NCBI RefSeq assembly: GCF_013170805.1
Contig: NZ_CP051293.1
Location: 4,966,001-5,030,000 of the forward strand
Direction of reading: 5' to 3'
Length of the DNA stretch: 64,000 bases
Source of the DNA: Mesorhizobium sp. NZP2077
Lineage (GTDB): Bacteria; Pseudomonadota; Alphaproteobacteria; Rhizobiales; Rhizobiaceae
The notes below the pieces were generated by a model, which was given only the letters and a program-made list of their open reading frames with translations, did no database searches and was not told where the DNA came from. Position 1 is the first letter of the stretch, and every line of letters starts with the position of its first letter. The position numbers and the translations under genes were made by a program. This document shows, one piece after another, positions 17,311 through 26,836 of the stretch.

Positions 17311-19427
17311 CTGGCCTTGGGACCCCTGGGACCGCTGCGCGGCCGGTCACCACCGCCGCCGGCCGGACGCTCGCCACGCGGCTTGCCGAATGGCTTTGCG
17401 CCAGCCGGTGTGCCACCGGGCTTGCCATAAGACGGCTTGAACGAAGCCTTGCGCGCCTTGGCGTCTGCCGCTTTGGCGGCGTCGGCTTCCGCCCTGCCCT
17501 TGCCGATCGGCCGGGCCCCTGGCGCCATCCAGACATTGGCCTTGCGCTGGCCGGGCGGCTCGATCGGCCGCTGCTCACGCTCGGTTTTCTTTCCGCCAAA
17601 ACCGCCACGCGGCTTGTCGCCGAAGCCACCGCGCGGTTTGTCGCCAAAACTGCCGCGTGGATTGTCGCCAAAGCCGCCGCGTTCGGGCCTGGGGCCGCGT
17701 TCGCCAAAACTCTTTTGCGGCCTCTCGCCTCTGTCGGGACTGGTCGACAGCTTACCCAATGCCTCGTCGCGGCTGCCTTCCCTGCGCTTGCGGTTCTTGA
17801 TCAGCCCGCCCTCGCCGATCGGCCGGCGCTCGCCGTCGCGGGTGAATTTCGGCCGTTCCGGCTCGGGCTCGCGAATCTCGGTGCGCCGCACCGGCTTGTT
17901 GGAAAACGGCTTGGTGACCTCGGCGTCGAAATTGGCCCCGGATTCCTCGACCAGGCGTTCACCAAGCTGGTCGCGCAGCACCCGACCCTTGATCTCCAGC
18001 ACATGCCCCTCGGCGAGGTCATCGAGCTGGAACGGACCGTAGGAGATGCGGATCAGCCGCGTCACATCGAGGCCAAGCGAGCCAAGGATGTTCCTGACTT
18101 CGCGGTTCTTGCCTTCGCGCAGGCCGATTGTCAGCCAGGCGTTGGTGCCTTGCTCGCGGTCGAGCGTCGCCTCGATCGCGCCGTAGAAGACGCCGTCGAC
18201 GGCAATGCCTTCGCGCAGGCCGGCGAGCGCGCTCTCCTCGACCTTGCCGTGGACACGCACGCGGTAGCGGCGCAGCCAGCCGGTGGCCGGCAGTTCGAGC
18301 ACGCGCGACAGGCCGCCATCATTGGTCAGCAGCAGCAGGCCTTCGGTGTTAATGTCGAGCCGGCCAATGGTCATCAGCCGCGGCAATTCAGCCGGCAGCA
18401 CGTCGAAGACGGTCTTGCGGCCCTCGGGGTCGCGGTTGGTGGTGACGACGCCGGCCGGCTTGTGGAACAGGAACAGGCGCGTGCGCTCGATCGGCGGTAT
18501 CTCCATGCCGTCGAGATGAATGATGTCGCCAGGCATGACATTGAAAGCCGGCGACGACAGCGCCCGGCCATTGACCTTGACGCGGCCGGCCGCGATCAAT
18601 TCCTCAGCGTCGCGGCGCGAGGCAAGCCCAGCGCGCGCCAGCCGCTTCGCGATGCGTTCGCCGGCCTCTTCCGCTGCCTCGGTGGAACGCGGCCGCGGCT
18701 TGAAGCCGCCGCCTGATGGGCCCTGGGGCCGATCACTGAAATCACGCTTGGGTCTGTCGCTGCCGAAGTCACGCTTGGGCCGGTCAGCGAAGTCACGCTT
18801 CGGACGATCGCCAAACCCACGCTTGGGGCGGTCGAAACGCTTTTCGTCACCTTCCGCCGAAGCAGCAACCGGACGGTCGCCGCGCGGCGCGTAGGGTTTG
18901 CGCGGTCCTTCGCGCTTCTCGTACGGCTTGCGCTCGCCTTCCGCCGCCATCGGGCGATCGCCGCGTGGCGCATAGGGCTTGCGCGGCCCTTCGCGTTTCT
19001 CATACGGCTTGCGCTCGCCTTCGGCGGCCATCGGACGGTCTCCACGCGGCGCGTACGGTTTGCGCGGCCCTTCGCGCTTTTCATACGGCTTGCGCTCACC
19101 CTCAGCCGCTATCGGCCGGTCGCCGCGTGGCGCATAGGGTTTGCGCAGCCCTTCGCGCTTTTCATACGGCTTGCGCTGACCCTCAGCCGCTATCGGCCGA
19201 TCGCCACGCGGTGCGTAAGGTTTGCGCGGACCTTTGCTGAATGGCTTGTCGCCGCCTTTTAAGTCGCGCTTCGGGCGCTCGCCCTCGGTGGCCATTGGTC
19301 GGTCGCCGCGTGGGGTATAAGGCTTCTTCGCACCGAAGGACGGCTTGCCGCCCCTGTCGCCTCGCGGAGCCGCAGGTTTCTTGCCCGGGCCTTTTTGGCG
19401 CGGAGATTTCTTGTCGTTGTCGTCCAT
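17307..19427 (-). CDS. rRNA pseudouridine synthase (RluB/RsuA family) with long repetitive, disordered extensions
   Basis: 706 aa, far longer than the ~250-300 aa core. Residues ~255-300 are an S4 RNA-binding domain (RLARAGLASRRDAEELIAAG); the catalytic domain holds GRLDINTEGLLLLTND with Asp358 as the presumed nucleophile. Residues 1-250 and ~500-706 are Arg/Gly/Pro/Lys-rich and disordered, including four 27-residue tandem repeats and shorter RPKRDF and GGFGDKPR repeats. It should make pseudouridine in 23S (RluB) or 16S (RsuA) rRNA; I favour RluB-like. The start ATG 19427 (MDDNDKK) is chosen because upstream codons lie in an intergenic repeat region. Co-transcribed with rsmD. Confidence 0.9.
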   Translation of the reverse strand: MDDNDKKSPRQKGPGKKPAAPRGDRGGKPSFGAKKPYTPRGDRPMATEGERPKRDLKGGDKPFSKGPRKPYAPRGDRPIAAEGQRKPYEKREGLRKPYAPRGDRPIAAEGERKPYEKREGPRKPYAPRGDRPMAAEGERKPYEKREGPRKPYAPRGDRPMAAEGERKPYEKREGPRKPYAPRGDRPVAASAEGDEKRFDRPKRGFGDRPKRDFADRPKRDFGSDRPKRDFSDRPQGPSGGGFKPRPRSTEAAEEAGERIAKRLARAGLASRRDAEELIAAGRVKVNGRALSSPAFNVMPGDIIHLDGMEIPPIERTRLFLFHKPAGVVTTNRDPEGRKTVFDVLPAELPRLMTIGRLDINTEGLLLLTNDGGLSRVLELPATGWLRRYRVRVHGKVEESALAGLREGIAVDGVFYGAIEATLDREQGTNAWLTIGLREGKNREVRNILGSLGLDVTRLIRISYGPFQLDDLAEGHVLEIKGRVLRDQLGERLVEESGANFDAEVTKPFSNKPVRRTEIREPEPERPKFTRDGERRPIGEGGLIKNRKRREGSRDEALGKLSTSPDRGERPQKSFGERGPRPERGGFGDNPRGSFGDKPRGGFGDKPRGGFGGKKTEREQRPIEPPGQRKANVWMAPGARPIGKGRAEADAAKAADAKARKASFKPSYGKPGGTPAGAKPFGKPRGERPAGGGGDRPRSGPRGPKAR
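18849..19226 (-). repeat. In-frame 81-nt tandem repeats inside the pseudouridine synthase gene
   Basis: Four complete 27-codon units (RKPYAPRGDRP, then xAAEGxRKPYEKREGx) and a partial fifth encode a basic low-complexity tail at residues 68-193. Units differ by few codons, so recent slippage expansion is likely and copy number may vary between strains. Confidence 0.85.
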
Positions 19428-19506
19428 GTGGCCTTTGTCCGTTTGCGCTGCTACAGCGTGGCGCATCCTTTCGGGCGCGCAACGAACGCTGGTGCACTTT
19501 GATTTG

Positions 19507-19554
19507 GCGCATGATCTTTTCCGAAAATCGAGTCCGATCTTCGGGTTGATGCGC
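19507..19554. repeat. Intergenic palindrome (GCGCATGATC...GATGCGC type)
   Basis: 48-bp imperfect inverted repeat with ends GCGCAT/GATGCGC and inner TTTTCCGAAAATC / GATCTTCGG arms. It belongs to the same family as the elements at 21056 and 30773. It sits between the divergent pseudouridine synthase and tadA genes. Confidence 0.65.
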
Positions 19555-19685
19555 TCAATAACAGGATCATCGGAGTTTGTCAGGGAAAAGTGGAGACCGG
19601 TTTTTCCGGAAAGACAAACGAAAACCAAAAGCCTGGGTGGCGAGGAGATATTCGGAATGGAAACCGATTGAAGCGGCCTGATTTC

Positions 19686-20117
19686 ATGACTTTGGCGTTA
19701 AAGGAGGCCGAAGCGGCAGCCTTGCGTGGCGAAGTGCCGGTCGGCGCCGTCATCGCCACTGGCAACACAGTTGTGGCAAAAGCCGGCAACCGCGCCCGCG
19801 AACTTGCCGACCCAACGGCGCATGCCGAGATGCTGGTCATCCGCGAAGCCTGCGGGAAACTCTCGAGCGAGCGGCTGACCGGCCACGATCTCTATGTAAC
19901 GCTGGAACCTTGCGCCATGTGCGCAGGCGCCATTTCCTTCGCCAGGCTACGCCGTCTGTATTTCGGTGCCGCCGACGAAAAGGGCGGTGCGGTGGTCAAT
20001 GGCGTGCGCTTTTTCGCCTCGCCGACCTGCCACCATACGCCCGACATCTATCCGGGCATGGGCGAGACCGAAGCGGCCCTGCTGCTGAAGGATTTCTTCA
20101 GGGAACGTCGCGACTAA
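19686..20117 (+). CDS. tadA: tRNA-specific adenosine deaminase
   Basis: 143 aa. The zinc-deaminase motifs are TAHAEML (His ligand and proton-shuttling Glu) and EPCAMCAGA (two Cys ligands). TadA converts A34 to inosine in tRNA-Arg(ACG) and is essential. ATG 19686 gives MTLALKEAE; an in-frame TTG at 19668 (MKRPDF...) is also plausible and would add six residues. The gene is divergent from the pseudouridine synthase. Confidence 0.95.
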   Translation: MTLALKEAEAAALRGEVPVGAVIATGNTVVAKAGNRARELADPTAHAEMLVIREACGKLSSERLTGHDLYVTLEPCAMCAGAISFARLRRLYFGAADEKGGAVVNGVRFFASPTCHHTPDIYPGMGETEAALLLKDFFRERRD

Positions 20118-20156
20118 ACCACGCCATACCGCCCGAAAAGGGCAGCGCGGCCGTTC

Positions 20157-20852
20157 TTACAGGGACGGCAACCAGTCGAACCAGCCGCCCTTCTTGCCTT
20201 CCGCCTCTTTCTTCAGGCGGCGCTCCTTCTTGTACTCGTCCTCGCCGAGTTCGTTCTGCGGCGCCGTATCGGACGCGACACGATAGGCCACCGGCGGCTC
20301 GCTGAGATATTTGCGAGTGTTCGGATCGCCCTGCCTGCTCTCTACAAGACGGCGCTGAATCTCGGCCGCGCGACCCTTGTCGGAATCAGCGGACGTCCAT
20401 AACGGCCGGAACGGCTGGTGCTTTAAGCCTGAATCCATCGTGTCCGCCATCGCCTTTTTCACCGAAGCCGGATCCCCCTGCGTATCATCGACAATCTGTG
20501 CCTGATAGGCTGGGTCATTCTGGTGGGCGGTGGCGTCTGCGCGCAGACGCGCGCGACGCTGCTCGGGCGATTCGGGCCACTCGGCGCTTGCCGACTGGAT
20601 GCTGTCCTGCGGTGCAGGCAGCGCTTCCTTCTGTCCGGGGGCGGGCTTGACCAAGGTGGGGCGCGGCTTGTAGTCGATCGGGTCCTTGCGCTTCGGCGCG
20701 AAGGAAACGGCGCCGGTGAGATCGCCGGCCAGCTGTTCGGCAGCGGTCTTGTCGGTGCCGTAGGTCGGAGAGCCCATGCAGCCGGACAAAGCGAGGCCCG
20801 ATGCGACAAGCGGTGCCAGCAGCGCCAGGCGCGCATAATATCTCTCGGTCAT
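20157..20852 (-). CDS. Predicted lipoprotein, conserved hypothetical in Rhizobiales
   Basis: 231 aa. It has a signal peptide with lipobox LALSGC, so it should be lipid-anchored after Cys. The mature part is hydrophilic, charged and low in structure, with a C-terminal KKGGWFDWLPSL patch. I recognise no domain. The start ATG 20852 places the signal peptide correctly; the frame extends further upstream without coding character. It is convergent with tadA. Confidence 0.75.
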   Translation of the reverse strand: MTERYYARLALLAPLVASGLALSGCMGSPTYGTDKTAAEQLAGDLTGAVSFAPKRKDPIDYKPRPTLVKPAPGQKEALPAPQDSIQSASAEWPESPEQRRARLRADATAHQNDPAYQAQIVDDTQGDPASVKKAMADTMDSGLKHQPFRPLWTSADSDKGRAAEIQRRLVESRQGDPNTRKYLSEPPVAYRVASDTAPQNELGEDEYKKERRLKKEAEGKKGGWFDWLPSL

Positions 20853-21055
20853 GCCAAAAAGTCCCACTCTAGACAGCCTCTCGATCGCCACCGGCCCAAG
20901 GTCCGGTCCCCATCGTCCAAGCACTTGCGACGGAAATCCGGCGACAATTTGTCTTCCGGAGTTTCGCGTGTTTACCTCAACCACTCGTTAAGGGCAACGC
21001 ACGGGGGGATTTGCACCGCCCGGCGTGGCATTTGTGCACTATTGATATTGATCGG

Positions 21056-21104
21056 GTGCATGTCGTTTTCCCAAAACCGCGGCGCACTTTTGGGCGACAT
21101 GCAC
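21056..21104. repeat. Intergenic palindrome abutting the ileS stop codon
   Basis: 49-bp inverted repeat with ends GTGCATGTCG and CGACATGCAC and inner CCCAAAA/TTTTGGG arms. It ends exactly at the ileS stop, so it lies just downstream of ileS in the direction of transcription and may act as a transcript-stabilising or terminating hairpin. Confidence 0.7.
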
Positions 21105-24067
21105 TAAAGCCGGCCGAGCGCCTTCAACTCATGCAGCACGGCGGCATCGCGCGCCGAGACATCGGGGAACGCCGGGTCCAGCCCGACATCGGCCGTGTAG
21201 CGCCAGGAACGCGCGCATTTGACCAGGCCGCGATCCTCGGCCTTCTCGACCACCACCGCAACGCCCTTGACGTCGTCGAGCGCGAAGGCTGATCCCGGCG
21301 CCTCGCCATGGGCAATGACGAGATCGCTGGTGATCGCCATCTCGGCCATGTCGACGTCCGATATCGCCGCCTCAAGCGCTGCGTCGTTGATGGTGACGAC
21401 CGGCACCGCTTCCAGCGAGGAACCGATTACCTTCTGCGCCCGCGCGATCTCGAGCGCGCCGGTGACGACGCGGCGCACCTGCCGCACCTTGCGCCATTTC
21501 TCCGCCAGCGCCTCATTCTTCCAGTCCGCCGGGATTTCCGGGAACTGGTCGAGATGCACCGACACCGCATCGGGATGGCGGTCGAGCCAGGCCTCTTCCA
21601 TGGTGAAGGGCAGCATTGGCGCCAGCCATTTCACCAGGCACTCGAAGAGATGGCGCACCACTTGCACCGAGGCCTTGCGCTTCAGGCTCGACGGCGCGTC
21701 GCAGTAGAGCGCATCCTTGCGGATGTCGAAATAGAAAGCCGACAGCTCGACAACCATGAAATCGAGCAGCGTGCGGGTGATGCGCTTGAACTCGAAGGCG
21801 TCGTAGCCAGAGCGCACGACTTCATCCAGTTCAGCCAGCCGATGCAACATCAACCGCTCCAGCTCCGGCATCGCTTCCAGCGGCACGGTCTCGCCATCGT
21901 CATGGGCGAGCGTGCCCAGCATCCAGCGGATAGTGTTGCGCAGCTTGCGGTAGGCGTCGATATTGGTCTGCAGCACGTTCTTGCCGAGCCGCTGGTCTTC
22001 CCAATAGTCCGTCGTCACCACCCACAGCCGCAAGATGTCGGCGCCGGACTGCTTGATGACGTCCTGCGGCACGACGGTGTTGCCTAGCGATTTCGACATC
22101 TTGCGTCCGTCCTCGTCCATGGTGAAACCATGGGTGACGACGGTGTCGTAAGGCGCCCTGCCCCTTGTGCCGCAGCTTTCGAGCAGCGAGGAGTGGAACC
22201 AGCCGCGATGCTGGTCCGAGCCTTCGAGATAGACGTCGGCCGGCCACTTCAGATCCGGACGGTCTTCCAGCGTGAAGACATGCGTCGAGCCCGAATCGAA
22301 CCAGACGTCGAGGATGTCCATCACCTGCTTCCACTTGGAGGCATCGTGATTGCCTAGGAAACGCTCCTTGGCGCCAGCGGCGAACCAGGCATCGGCCCCC
22401 TCTTCCTCGAAAGCGTCCATGATGCGCTGGTTAACCGCCTCGTCCTTCAGCACGTCGCCGTCCTCGTCTGCAAAGACGGCGATCGGCACACCCCAGGCGC
22501 GCTGGCGCGACAGCACCCAATCGGGGCGCTCCTCGATCATCGCGCGAATGCGATTCTGACCGGCGGCCGGCACGAAGCGCGTGTCGTCGATGGCCTTCAG
22601 CGCACGGCTGCGCAGCGTCGTGCCGTCGCCGAGGTCCTTGTCCATATAAACGAACCACTGCGGCGTGTTGCGGAAGATGACCGGCTTCTTCGACCGCCAG
22701 GAATGCGGATAAGAATGCTTCAGACGTCCACGCGCGAACAAAGCGTTGCGCTTGATCAGCTCGTCGATGACGGCCTGGTTGGCGTTGCCCTTCTTGCCGT
22801 TGTCATCGATAACGCGCGCGGCTCCACCCTCACGGTCCGGGCCAAAGCCCGGTGCATCCTTGGTCAGGAAGCCGGCATCGTCGACAGTGAAGGGAATGGC
22901 TGCATCGATGCCGCGCGCGCGCAGATCCGCCGCCGCATCCATCCAGGCATCGAAGTCCTCGCGGCCATGGCCGGGAGCCGTGTGGACGAAACCGGTACCC
23001 GCGTCGTCGGTGACGTGGTCGCCGGCGAGCATCGGCACCGGAAACTCATAGCCGCCGCCGAGGCCCTTGAAGGGGTGCGAAAGCGTAAGGCTACCAAGCT
23101 CTTGCGATGAAACACTGCGAAGGCGATTCAAGGTCACCTTGGCCTTCGCAGAAGAATCTTCAGCCAATGCATCGGCGAAGATCAACTTTTCGCCCGGCTG
23201 TGGGCCAAAAGCATTCTCGGCTGCCGTAACCTCGTAGAGGCCATAGCTGATACGCGGCGAATAGTTGACGGCGCGGTTGCCAGGGATCGTCCAGGGAGTG
23301 GTCGTCCAGATGACGACATGCGCCTGCAGCAGATCGAGCGCGCCCTCCGTCAGTCTGGCCTCACCGTCATCGATCGGGCGGACCAGGCTGGCGACGGGGA
23401 ACTTCACCCAGATCGTATCCGACTCGTAATCCTGGTACTCGATCTCGGCCTCGGCCAGCGCGGTGCGCTCGACGACGCTCCACATCACCGGCTTCGAGCC
23501 ACGATAGAGCTGGCCCGACATGGCGAATTTCAGCAATTCGCCGGCGATGCGCGACTCCGCGTGGAAGGCCATCGTCGTATAGGGGTTCTTGAAGTCGCCG
23601 ACGACGCCGAGCCGCTGAAACTCAGCGCCCTGCACCGAGATCCAGTGCGCGGCAAACTCCCGGCATTCCTTGCGGAATTCGTTGACCGGCACTTCGTCCT
23701 TGTTCTTGCCCTTGGCGCGATACTGCTCCTCGATCTTCCATTCGATCGGCAGGCCGTGGCAGTCCCAACCGGGCACATAGTTGGAATCATAGCCGCGCAT
23801 CTGGAACGAGCGGGTGATGACATCCTTGAGGATCTTGTTCAGCGCATGGCCGATATGGATGTTACCGTTTGCGTAGGGAGGGCCGTCATGCAGCACGTAT
23901 TTCGTGCGGCTGGCGGCGCTCTCGCGCAGCTTGCGGTAGAGGTCCATGTCCTGCCAGCGCTTGACCAGCACCGGCTCCTTCTCGGGCAAGCCGGCGCGCA
24001 TCGGGAAATCCGTCTGCGGCAGGTAAAGCGTCTTGGAATAGTCGATCGTTTCAGCGGTATCGGTCAT
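21104..24067 (-). CDS. ileS: Isoleucyl-tRNA synthetase
   Basis: 987 aa class I synthetase. HIGH motif at residues 71-74 ([13 protein letters not shown]), KMSKS motif in [10 protein letters not shown], an editing CP1 insertion (residues ~190-430) and an anticodon-binding domain. It charges tRNA-Ile. The C-terminal zinc knuckle is degenerate: KCARSW has lost the second Cys of CxxC and the later CxxC is absent (VSARDA). The start [10 protein letters not shown] at ATG 24067 is chosen; ATG 24097 would add 10 residues. It is followed by the palindrome at 21056. Confidence 0.97.
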   Translation of the reverse strand: MTDTAETIDYSKTLYLPQTDFPMRAGLPEKEPVLVKRWQDMDLYRKLRESAASRTKYVLHDGPPYANGNIHIGHALNKILKDVITRSFQMRGYDSNYVPGWDCHGLPIEWKIEEQYRAKGKNKDEVPVNEFRKECREFAAHWISVQGAEFQRLGVVGDFKNPYTTMAFHAESRIAGELLKFAMSGQLYRGSKPVMWSVVERTALAEAEIEYQDYESDTIWVKFPVASLVRPIDDGEARLTEGALDLLQAHVVIWTTTPWTIPGNRAVNYSPRISYGLYEVTAAENAFGPQPGEKLIFADALAEDSSAKAKVTLNRLRSVSSQELGSLTLSHPFKGLGGGYEFPVPMLAGDHVTDDAGTGFVHTAPGHGREDFDAWMDAAADLRARGIDAAIPFTVDDAGFLTKDAPGFGPDREGGAARVIDDNGKKGNANQAVIDELIKRNALFARGRLKHSYPHSWRSKKPVIFRNTPQWFVYMDKDLGDGTTLRSRALKAIDDTRFVPAAGQNRIRAMIEERPDWVLSRQRAWGVPIAVFADEDGDVLKDEAVNQRIMDAFEEEGADAWFAAGAKERFLGNHDASKWKQVMDILDVWFDSGSTHVFTLEDRPDLKWPADVYLEGSDQHRGWFHSSLLESCGTRGRAPYDTVVTHGFTMDEDGRKMSKSLGNTVVPQDVIKQSGADILRLWVVTTDYWEDQRLGKNVLQTNIDAYRKLRNTIRWMLGTLAHDDGETVPLEAMPELERLMLHRLAELDEVVRSGYDAFEFKRITRTLLDFMVVELSAFYFDIRKDALYCDAPSSLKRKASVQVVRHLFECLVKWLAPMLPFTMEEAWLDRHPDAVSVHLDQFPEIPADWKNEALAEKWRKVRQVRRVVTGALEIARAQKVIGSSLEAVPVVTINDAALEAAISDVDMAEMAITSDLVIAHGEAPGSAFALDDVKGVAVVVEKAEDRGLVKCARSWRYTADVGLDPAFPDVSARDAAVLHELKALGRL

Positions 24068-24295
24068 TGGTCTGCCATGTGCATTGCCCGGCGGCAAAGG
24101 AGCTCGGGCGTTGAACTATCATGATTTGGAAAAAGCGCGAGAGGCCGCGCGCAACATTCCCGGCGGCTCCGGCGGCGCTCAGGCCGCCCGGAACACCGGG
24201 CTCATAATTCGTATCGCAATCGCGAAAGCGCCGATAAAGTGCGTCATCACCGGGCTTTTAGCCGATGCGGCGGCAGGAATAAAGCGTCGAATCGC

Positions 24296-25105
24296 TTACA
24301 TCGTGAAGTCGAAACGGTAGGTGGTCGACACACCGACAGTGAACTGGTTGCGGTCGCCGCGCTCCCTGACCAGGCTGGAATCGGCTGCCGGACCCTGGAG
24401 GCGCGAATATTCGCCGAACAGGCTGGCCGTCATCGGATCGGTCACCTTCCAGGTCACCGCGCCGCCGAGGCCGACGGATTTCAAGCCACCACCGGGATTG
24501 TATTGGCTGAGACCCGAGGCCACGGCTTCCTGCGCATTGACGCCATAATAAGCGTCAAAATAGTTGGCCGAGGCAAAGGACACGCGTGGGCCCCCCGAAA
24601 TCCTGACGGTTGGCGTCACATCATAGAAGGCGTCGGCGGCGATATCGGCGACAAAACCATTATGGGCACGGATGCCATGTCGCAATTCGGCACGCGCGCG
24701 TAGCCAGTCCGTCGGATAGAATTCGAAGAAGCCACCGACTTCGCCACCCCAGCGGACCGGATCGAGCCCCTTGAGTTCGTCGGTGCTGTCGTCGCGCGAG
24801 AACAGGAACTTGCCGGTCAAGCCGGCGCGGACGCCGCCATCATCGACCAGCGCCAGCGAAATGTTGTCGTTGCGCGAGGTGAAGCGTGCCTGGGGACCGG
24901 CCTTGCCCAAGGAGATGATGGGCTGGGCGCTAAGCATGTATTTCTTGCCGCCCTCGAAATTCGGCGCGACAAGGCCAGTGGCGCCAACCGTCAGATACCA
25001 GTCGCCGGACAGCCAGCCGAAAGCGCCGTCACCAGCCTCGGCCGCGCCTGACGTGGCCAGCATCAGGGTAGCCAAGGCTGCAGAAAATTTCACGACCGGA
25101 CTCAT
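24296..25105 (-). CDS. MipA/OmpV family outer-membrane protein
   Basis: 269 aa with signal peptide (LATLMLATSGAAEA). Alternating beta-strand pattern and a terminal aromatic residue set (TYRFDFTM) fit an outer-membrane beta-barrel of the MipA/OmpV family (scaffolding of murein enzymes in E. coli; various stress-related roles elsewhere). The start ATG 25105 puts the signal peptide at the N-terminus. The 228-bp gap to ileS holds GC-rich inverted repeats around 24165-24190 (GGCGGC/GCCGCC) that may end mipA transcripts. Confidence 0.85.
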   Translation of the reverse strand: MSPVVKFSAALATLMLATSGAAEAGDGAFGWLSGDWYLTVGATGLVAPNFEGGKKYMLSAQPIISLGKAGPQARFTSRNDNISLALVDDGGVRAGLTGKFLFSRDDSTDELKGLDPVRWGGEVGGFFEFYPTDWLRARAELRHGIRAHNGFVADIAADAFYDVTPTVRISGGPRVSFASANYFDAYYGVNAQEAVASGLSQYNPGGGLKSVGLGGAVTWKVTDPMTASLFGEYSRLQGPAADSSLVRERGDRNQFTVGVSTTYRFDFTM

Positions 25106-25293
25106 GGCCACTCCGCTAACACGATACAACTGTCCCTCGGCGACAGCTTTGACGAGGCTTTGGTAAAATTTGATTTAAGGCCGAGACATCCGCCTCGCAT
25201 TGCCTGCACCATCGAGCCCGCTATCGGCTGGACGCGGATAGGCGCCAGGGGTAACTTCGCGGCATGCTGGCGGCCCTCAATGGAGGTGGCGAC

Positions 25294-25848
25294 ATGACCT
25301 TGCAAGGCGATACACTGAAGAACGCGATCGGCCAGACACGAGATAAGTGGGGATGGTTTGTCGGCCTGGGCGTGTTGCTGCTGATCCTTGGCGGCATTGC
25401 CTTCGGCAATCTGTTCATCGCCACGGTGGCTTCCGTCTATGTCGTCGGCTGGCTGATGCTGGTGGCCGGCGTCATCGAGATCATGCATGCTTTCGGCGTC
25501 AAGACCTGGAGCCGCTTCTTCTACTGGCTGCTCAGCGGGCTGCTTTATGCGGTCGCCGGGTTTTTCGCTTTCGACAATCCGCTTCTGGCCTCGGCGGCGC
25601 TGACCTTCCTGCTGGCCGTTGCGCTCGTCGCATCCGGCGCCCTGCGGGCCTGGGTCGGCTACAGTCACCGTCCGGAACGCGGCTGGGGCTGGATCGTCGC
25701 GGCGGGCCTCATCAGTGTGCTTGCCGGCCTGATCATCGCCATGGGCTGGCCAGTCAACAGTCTGTGGGTGCTCGGGATGTTCCTGGCGATCGACCTGATC
25801 TTCCAGGGCTGGACCTTCATCGCGGTCGGCCTGGCACTGAAAAAGTAG
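25294..25848 (+). CDS. HdeD family membrane protein
   Basis: 184 aa with six predicted membrane helices in three hairpin-like pairs (e.g. WFVGLGVLLLILGGIAFG, VVGWLMLVAGVIEIM). This is the layout of HdeD (DUF308), linked to acid resistance in E. coli. The start ATG 25294 has GGAGG 8 nt upstream; the earlier ATG lacks it. The gene stands alone and its stop nearly touches ribF, which is convergent. Confidence 0.88.
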   Translation: MTLQGDTLKNAIGQTRDKWGWFVGLGVLLLILGGIAFGNLFIATVASVYVVGWLMLVAGVIEIMHAFGVKTWSRFFYWLLSGLLYAVAGFFAFDNPLLASAALTFLLAVALVASGALRAWVGYSHRPERGWGWIVAAGLISVLAGLIIAMGWPVNSLWVLGMFLAIDLIFQGWTFIAVGLALKK

Positions 25849-25849
25849 C

Positions 25850-26830
25850 TCAAAACGCGACGGCGGCGTCGAGGTCGGAGAGCGGCTTGACGCCGGCCAG
25901 CAGCGCCCTCGCCTCGGCTTCGTCGCGCTTCATCTGCACGACCAGGGCATCAAGCCCGTCGAATTTGATCTCGCCGCGCAGGAAGCCGAAGAACGAGACC
26001 TGGCAGGTCTCGCCATAGAGATCGCCGGAAAAATCGAAGACGAAGGTTTCCAGCAGCGGTGCGCCATTGTCGTCGACGGTCGGGCGGCGGCCGAAGGAGG
26101 CGACGCCGTCATGCAGCGTGCCGTCGGCGCGCCGGAAGCGGACGGCATAGATGCCCTCCTTGAGGGTAGCTTCGGCGGGCAGCCTCATATTCGCGGTGGG
26201 AAAGCCGAGCGTTCGTCCAAGCTGCTGGCCGCCGACAACCTCGCTCTCCACCGTGAAGCGATAGCCAAGCAGACCGGCAGCCTCGGCCACCTCGCCATCG
26301 CAGAGCAGAGCCCGGATCCGGCTTGACGAAACCACCTCGGCGCCCTCGTCGCGAAAAGCGACGACAAGCGTGACACCGAAGCCATGGCGTTCGCCGGCTG
26401 CCATCAGATAGGCCGGTCCCCCCTGGCGGTCCTTGCCGAAATGGAAATCGAAACCGGTTATGGCGTGGGTAATGCCGAGCGTCTTCTCCAGCACATCGGT
26501 GACGAAAGCTTCCGCCGACAGCGAGGCGAAGTCGCGCGTGAACGGCCGCTCGACGAGCGCGGCGAAGCCCAGCAAAGACAAGAGCCGCGCCTTCATCGGC
26601 GGCGGCGTCAGCACGAACAACGGCATGTCAGGCCTGAAGACCTTGCGCGGGTGCGGTTCGAAGCTCAGCACGAGAGCCGGCACGTCACGCCGCACAGCCT
26701 CGGCCAACGCCCGTTCGAGCACCGCCTGATGGCCACGGTGGACGCCATCGAAATTGCCGATCGCGACAACGCCGCCACGCAGATCGGCGGGCAGCGGCGC
26801 GGTTGCCGAGAGATGCTGGAAGGCTACCAT
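25850..26830 (-). CDS. ribF: Bifunctional riboflavin kinase / FAD synthetase
   Basis: 326 aa. The N-terminal adenylyltransferase has GNFDGVHRGH and SSSRIRALL; the C-terminal flavokinase has GRTLGFPTANM and a final helix. It makes FMN from riboflavin and then FAD. ATG 26830 is preferred over GTG 26836. It follows the HAD gene by 6 nt and is probably co-transcribed with it. Confidence 0.96.
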   Translation of the reverse strand: MVAFQHLSATAPLPADLRGGVVAIGNFDGVHRGHQAVLERALAEAVRRDVPALVLSFEPHPRKVFRPDMPLFVLTPPPMKARLLSLLGFAALVERPFTRDFASLSAEAFVTDVLEKTLGITHAITGFDFHFGKDRQGGPAYLMAAGERHGFGVTLVVAFRDEGAEVVSSSRIRALLCDGEVAEAAGLLGYRFTVESEVVGGQQLGRTLGFPTANMRLPAEATLKEGIYAVRFRRADGTLHDGVASFGRRPTVDDNGAPLLETFVFDFSGDLYGETCQVSFFGFLRGEIKFDGLDALVVQMKRDEAEARALLAGVKPLSDLDAAVAF

Positions 26831-26836
26831 TGCCAC

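Noticed and set aside
17274..18716. Long plus-strand frame over the pseudouridine synthase gene
   Set aside because: Antisense to a gene with intact S4 and catalytic motifs; low-complexity His/Arg/Ala composition.
18849..19226. CRISPR-like periodicity
   Set aside because: The 81-nt units are contiguous, in frame and have no unique spacers; they encode a protein tail.
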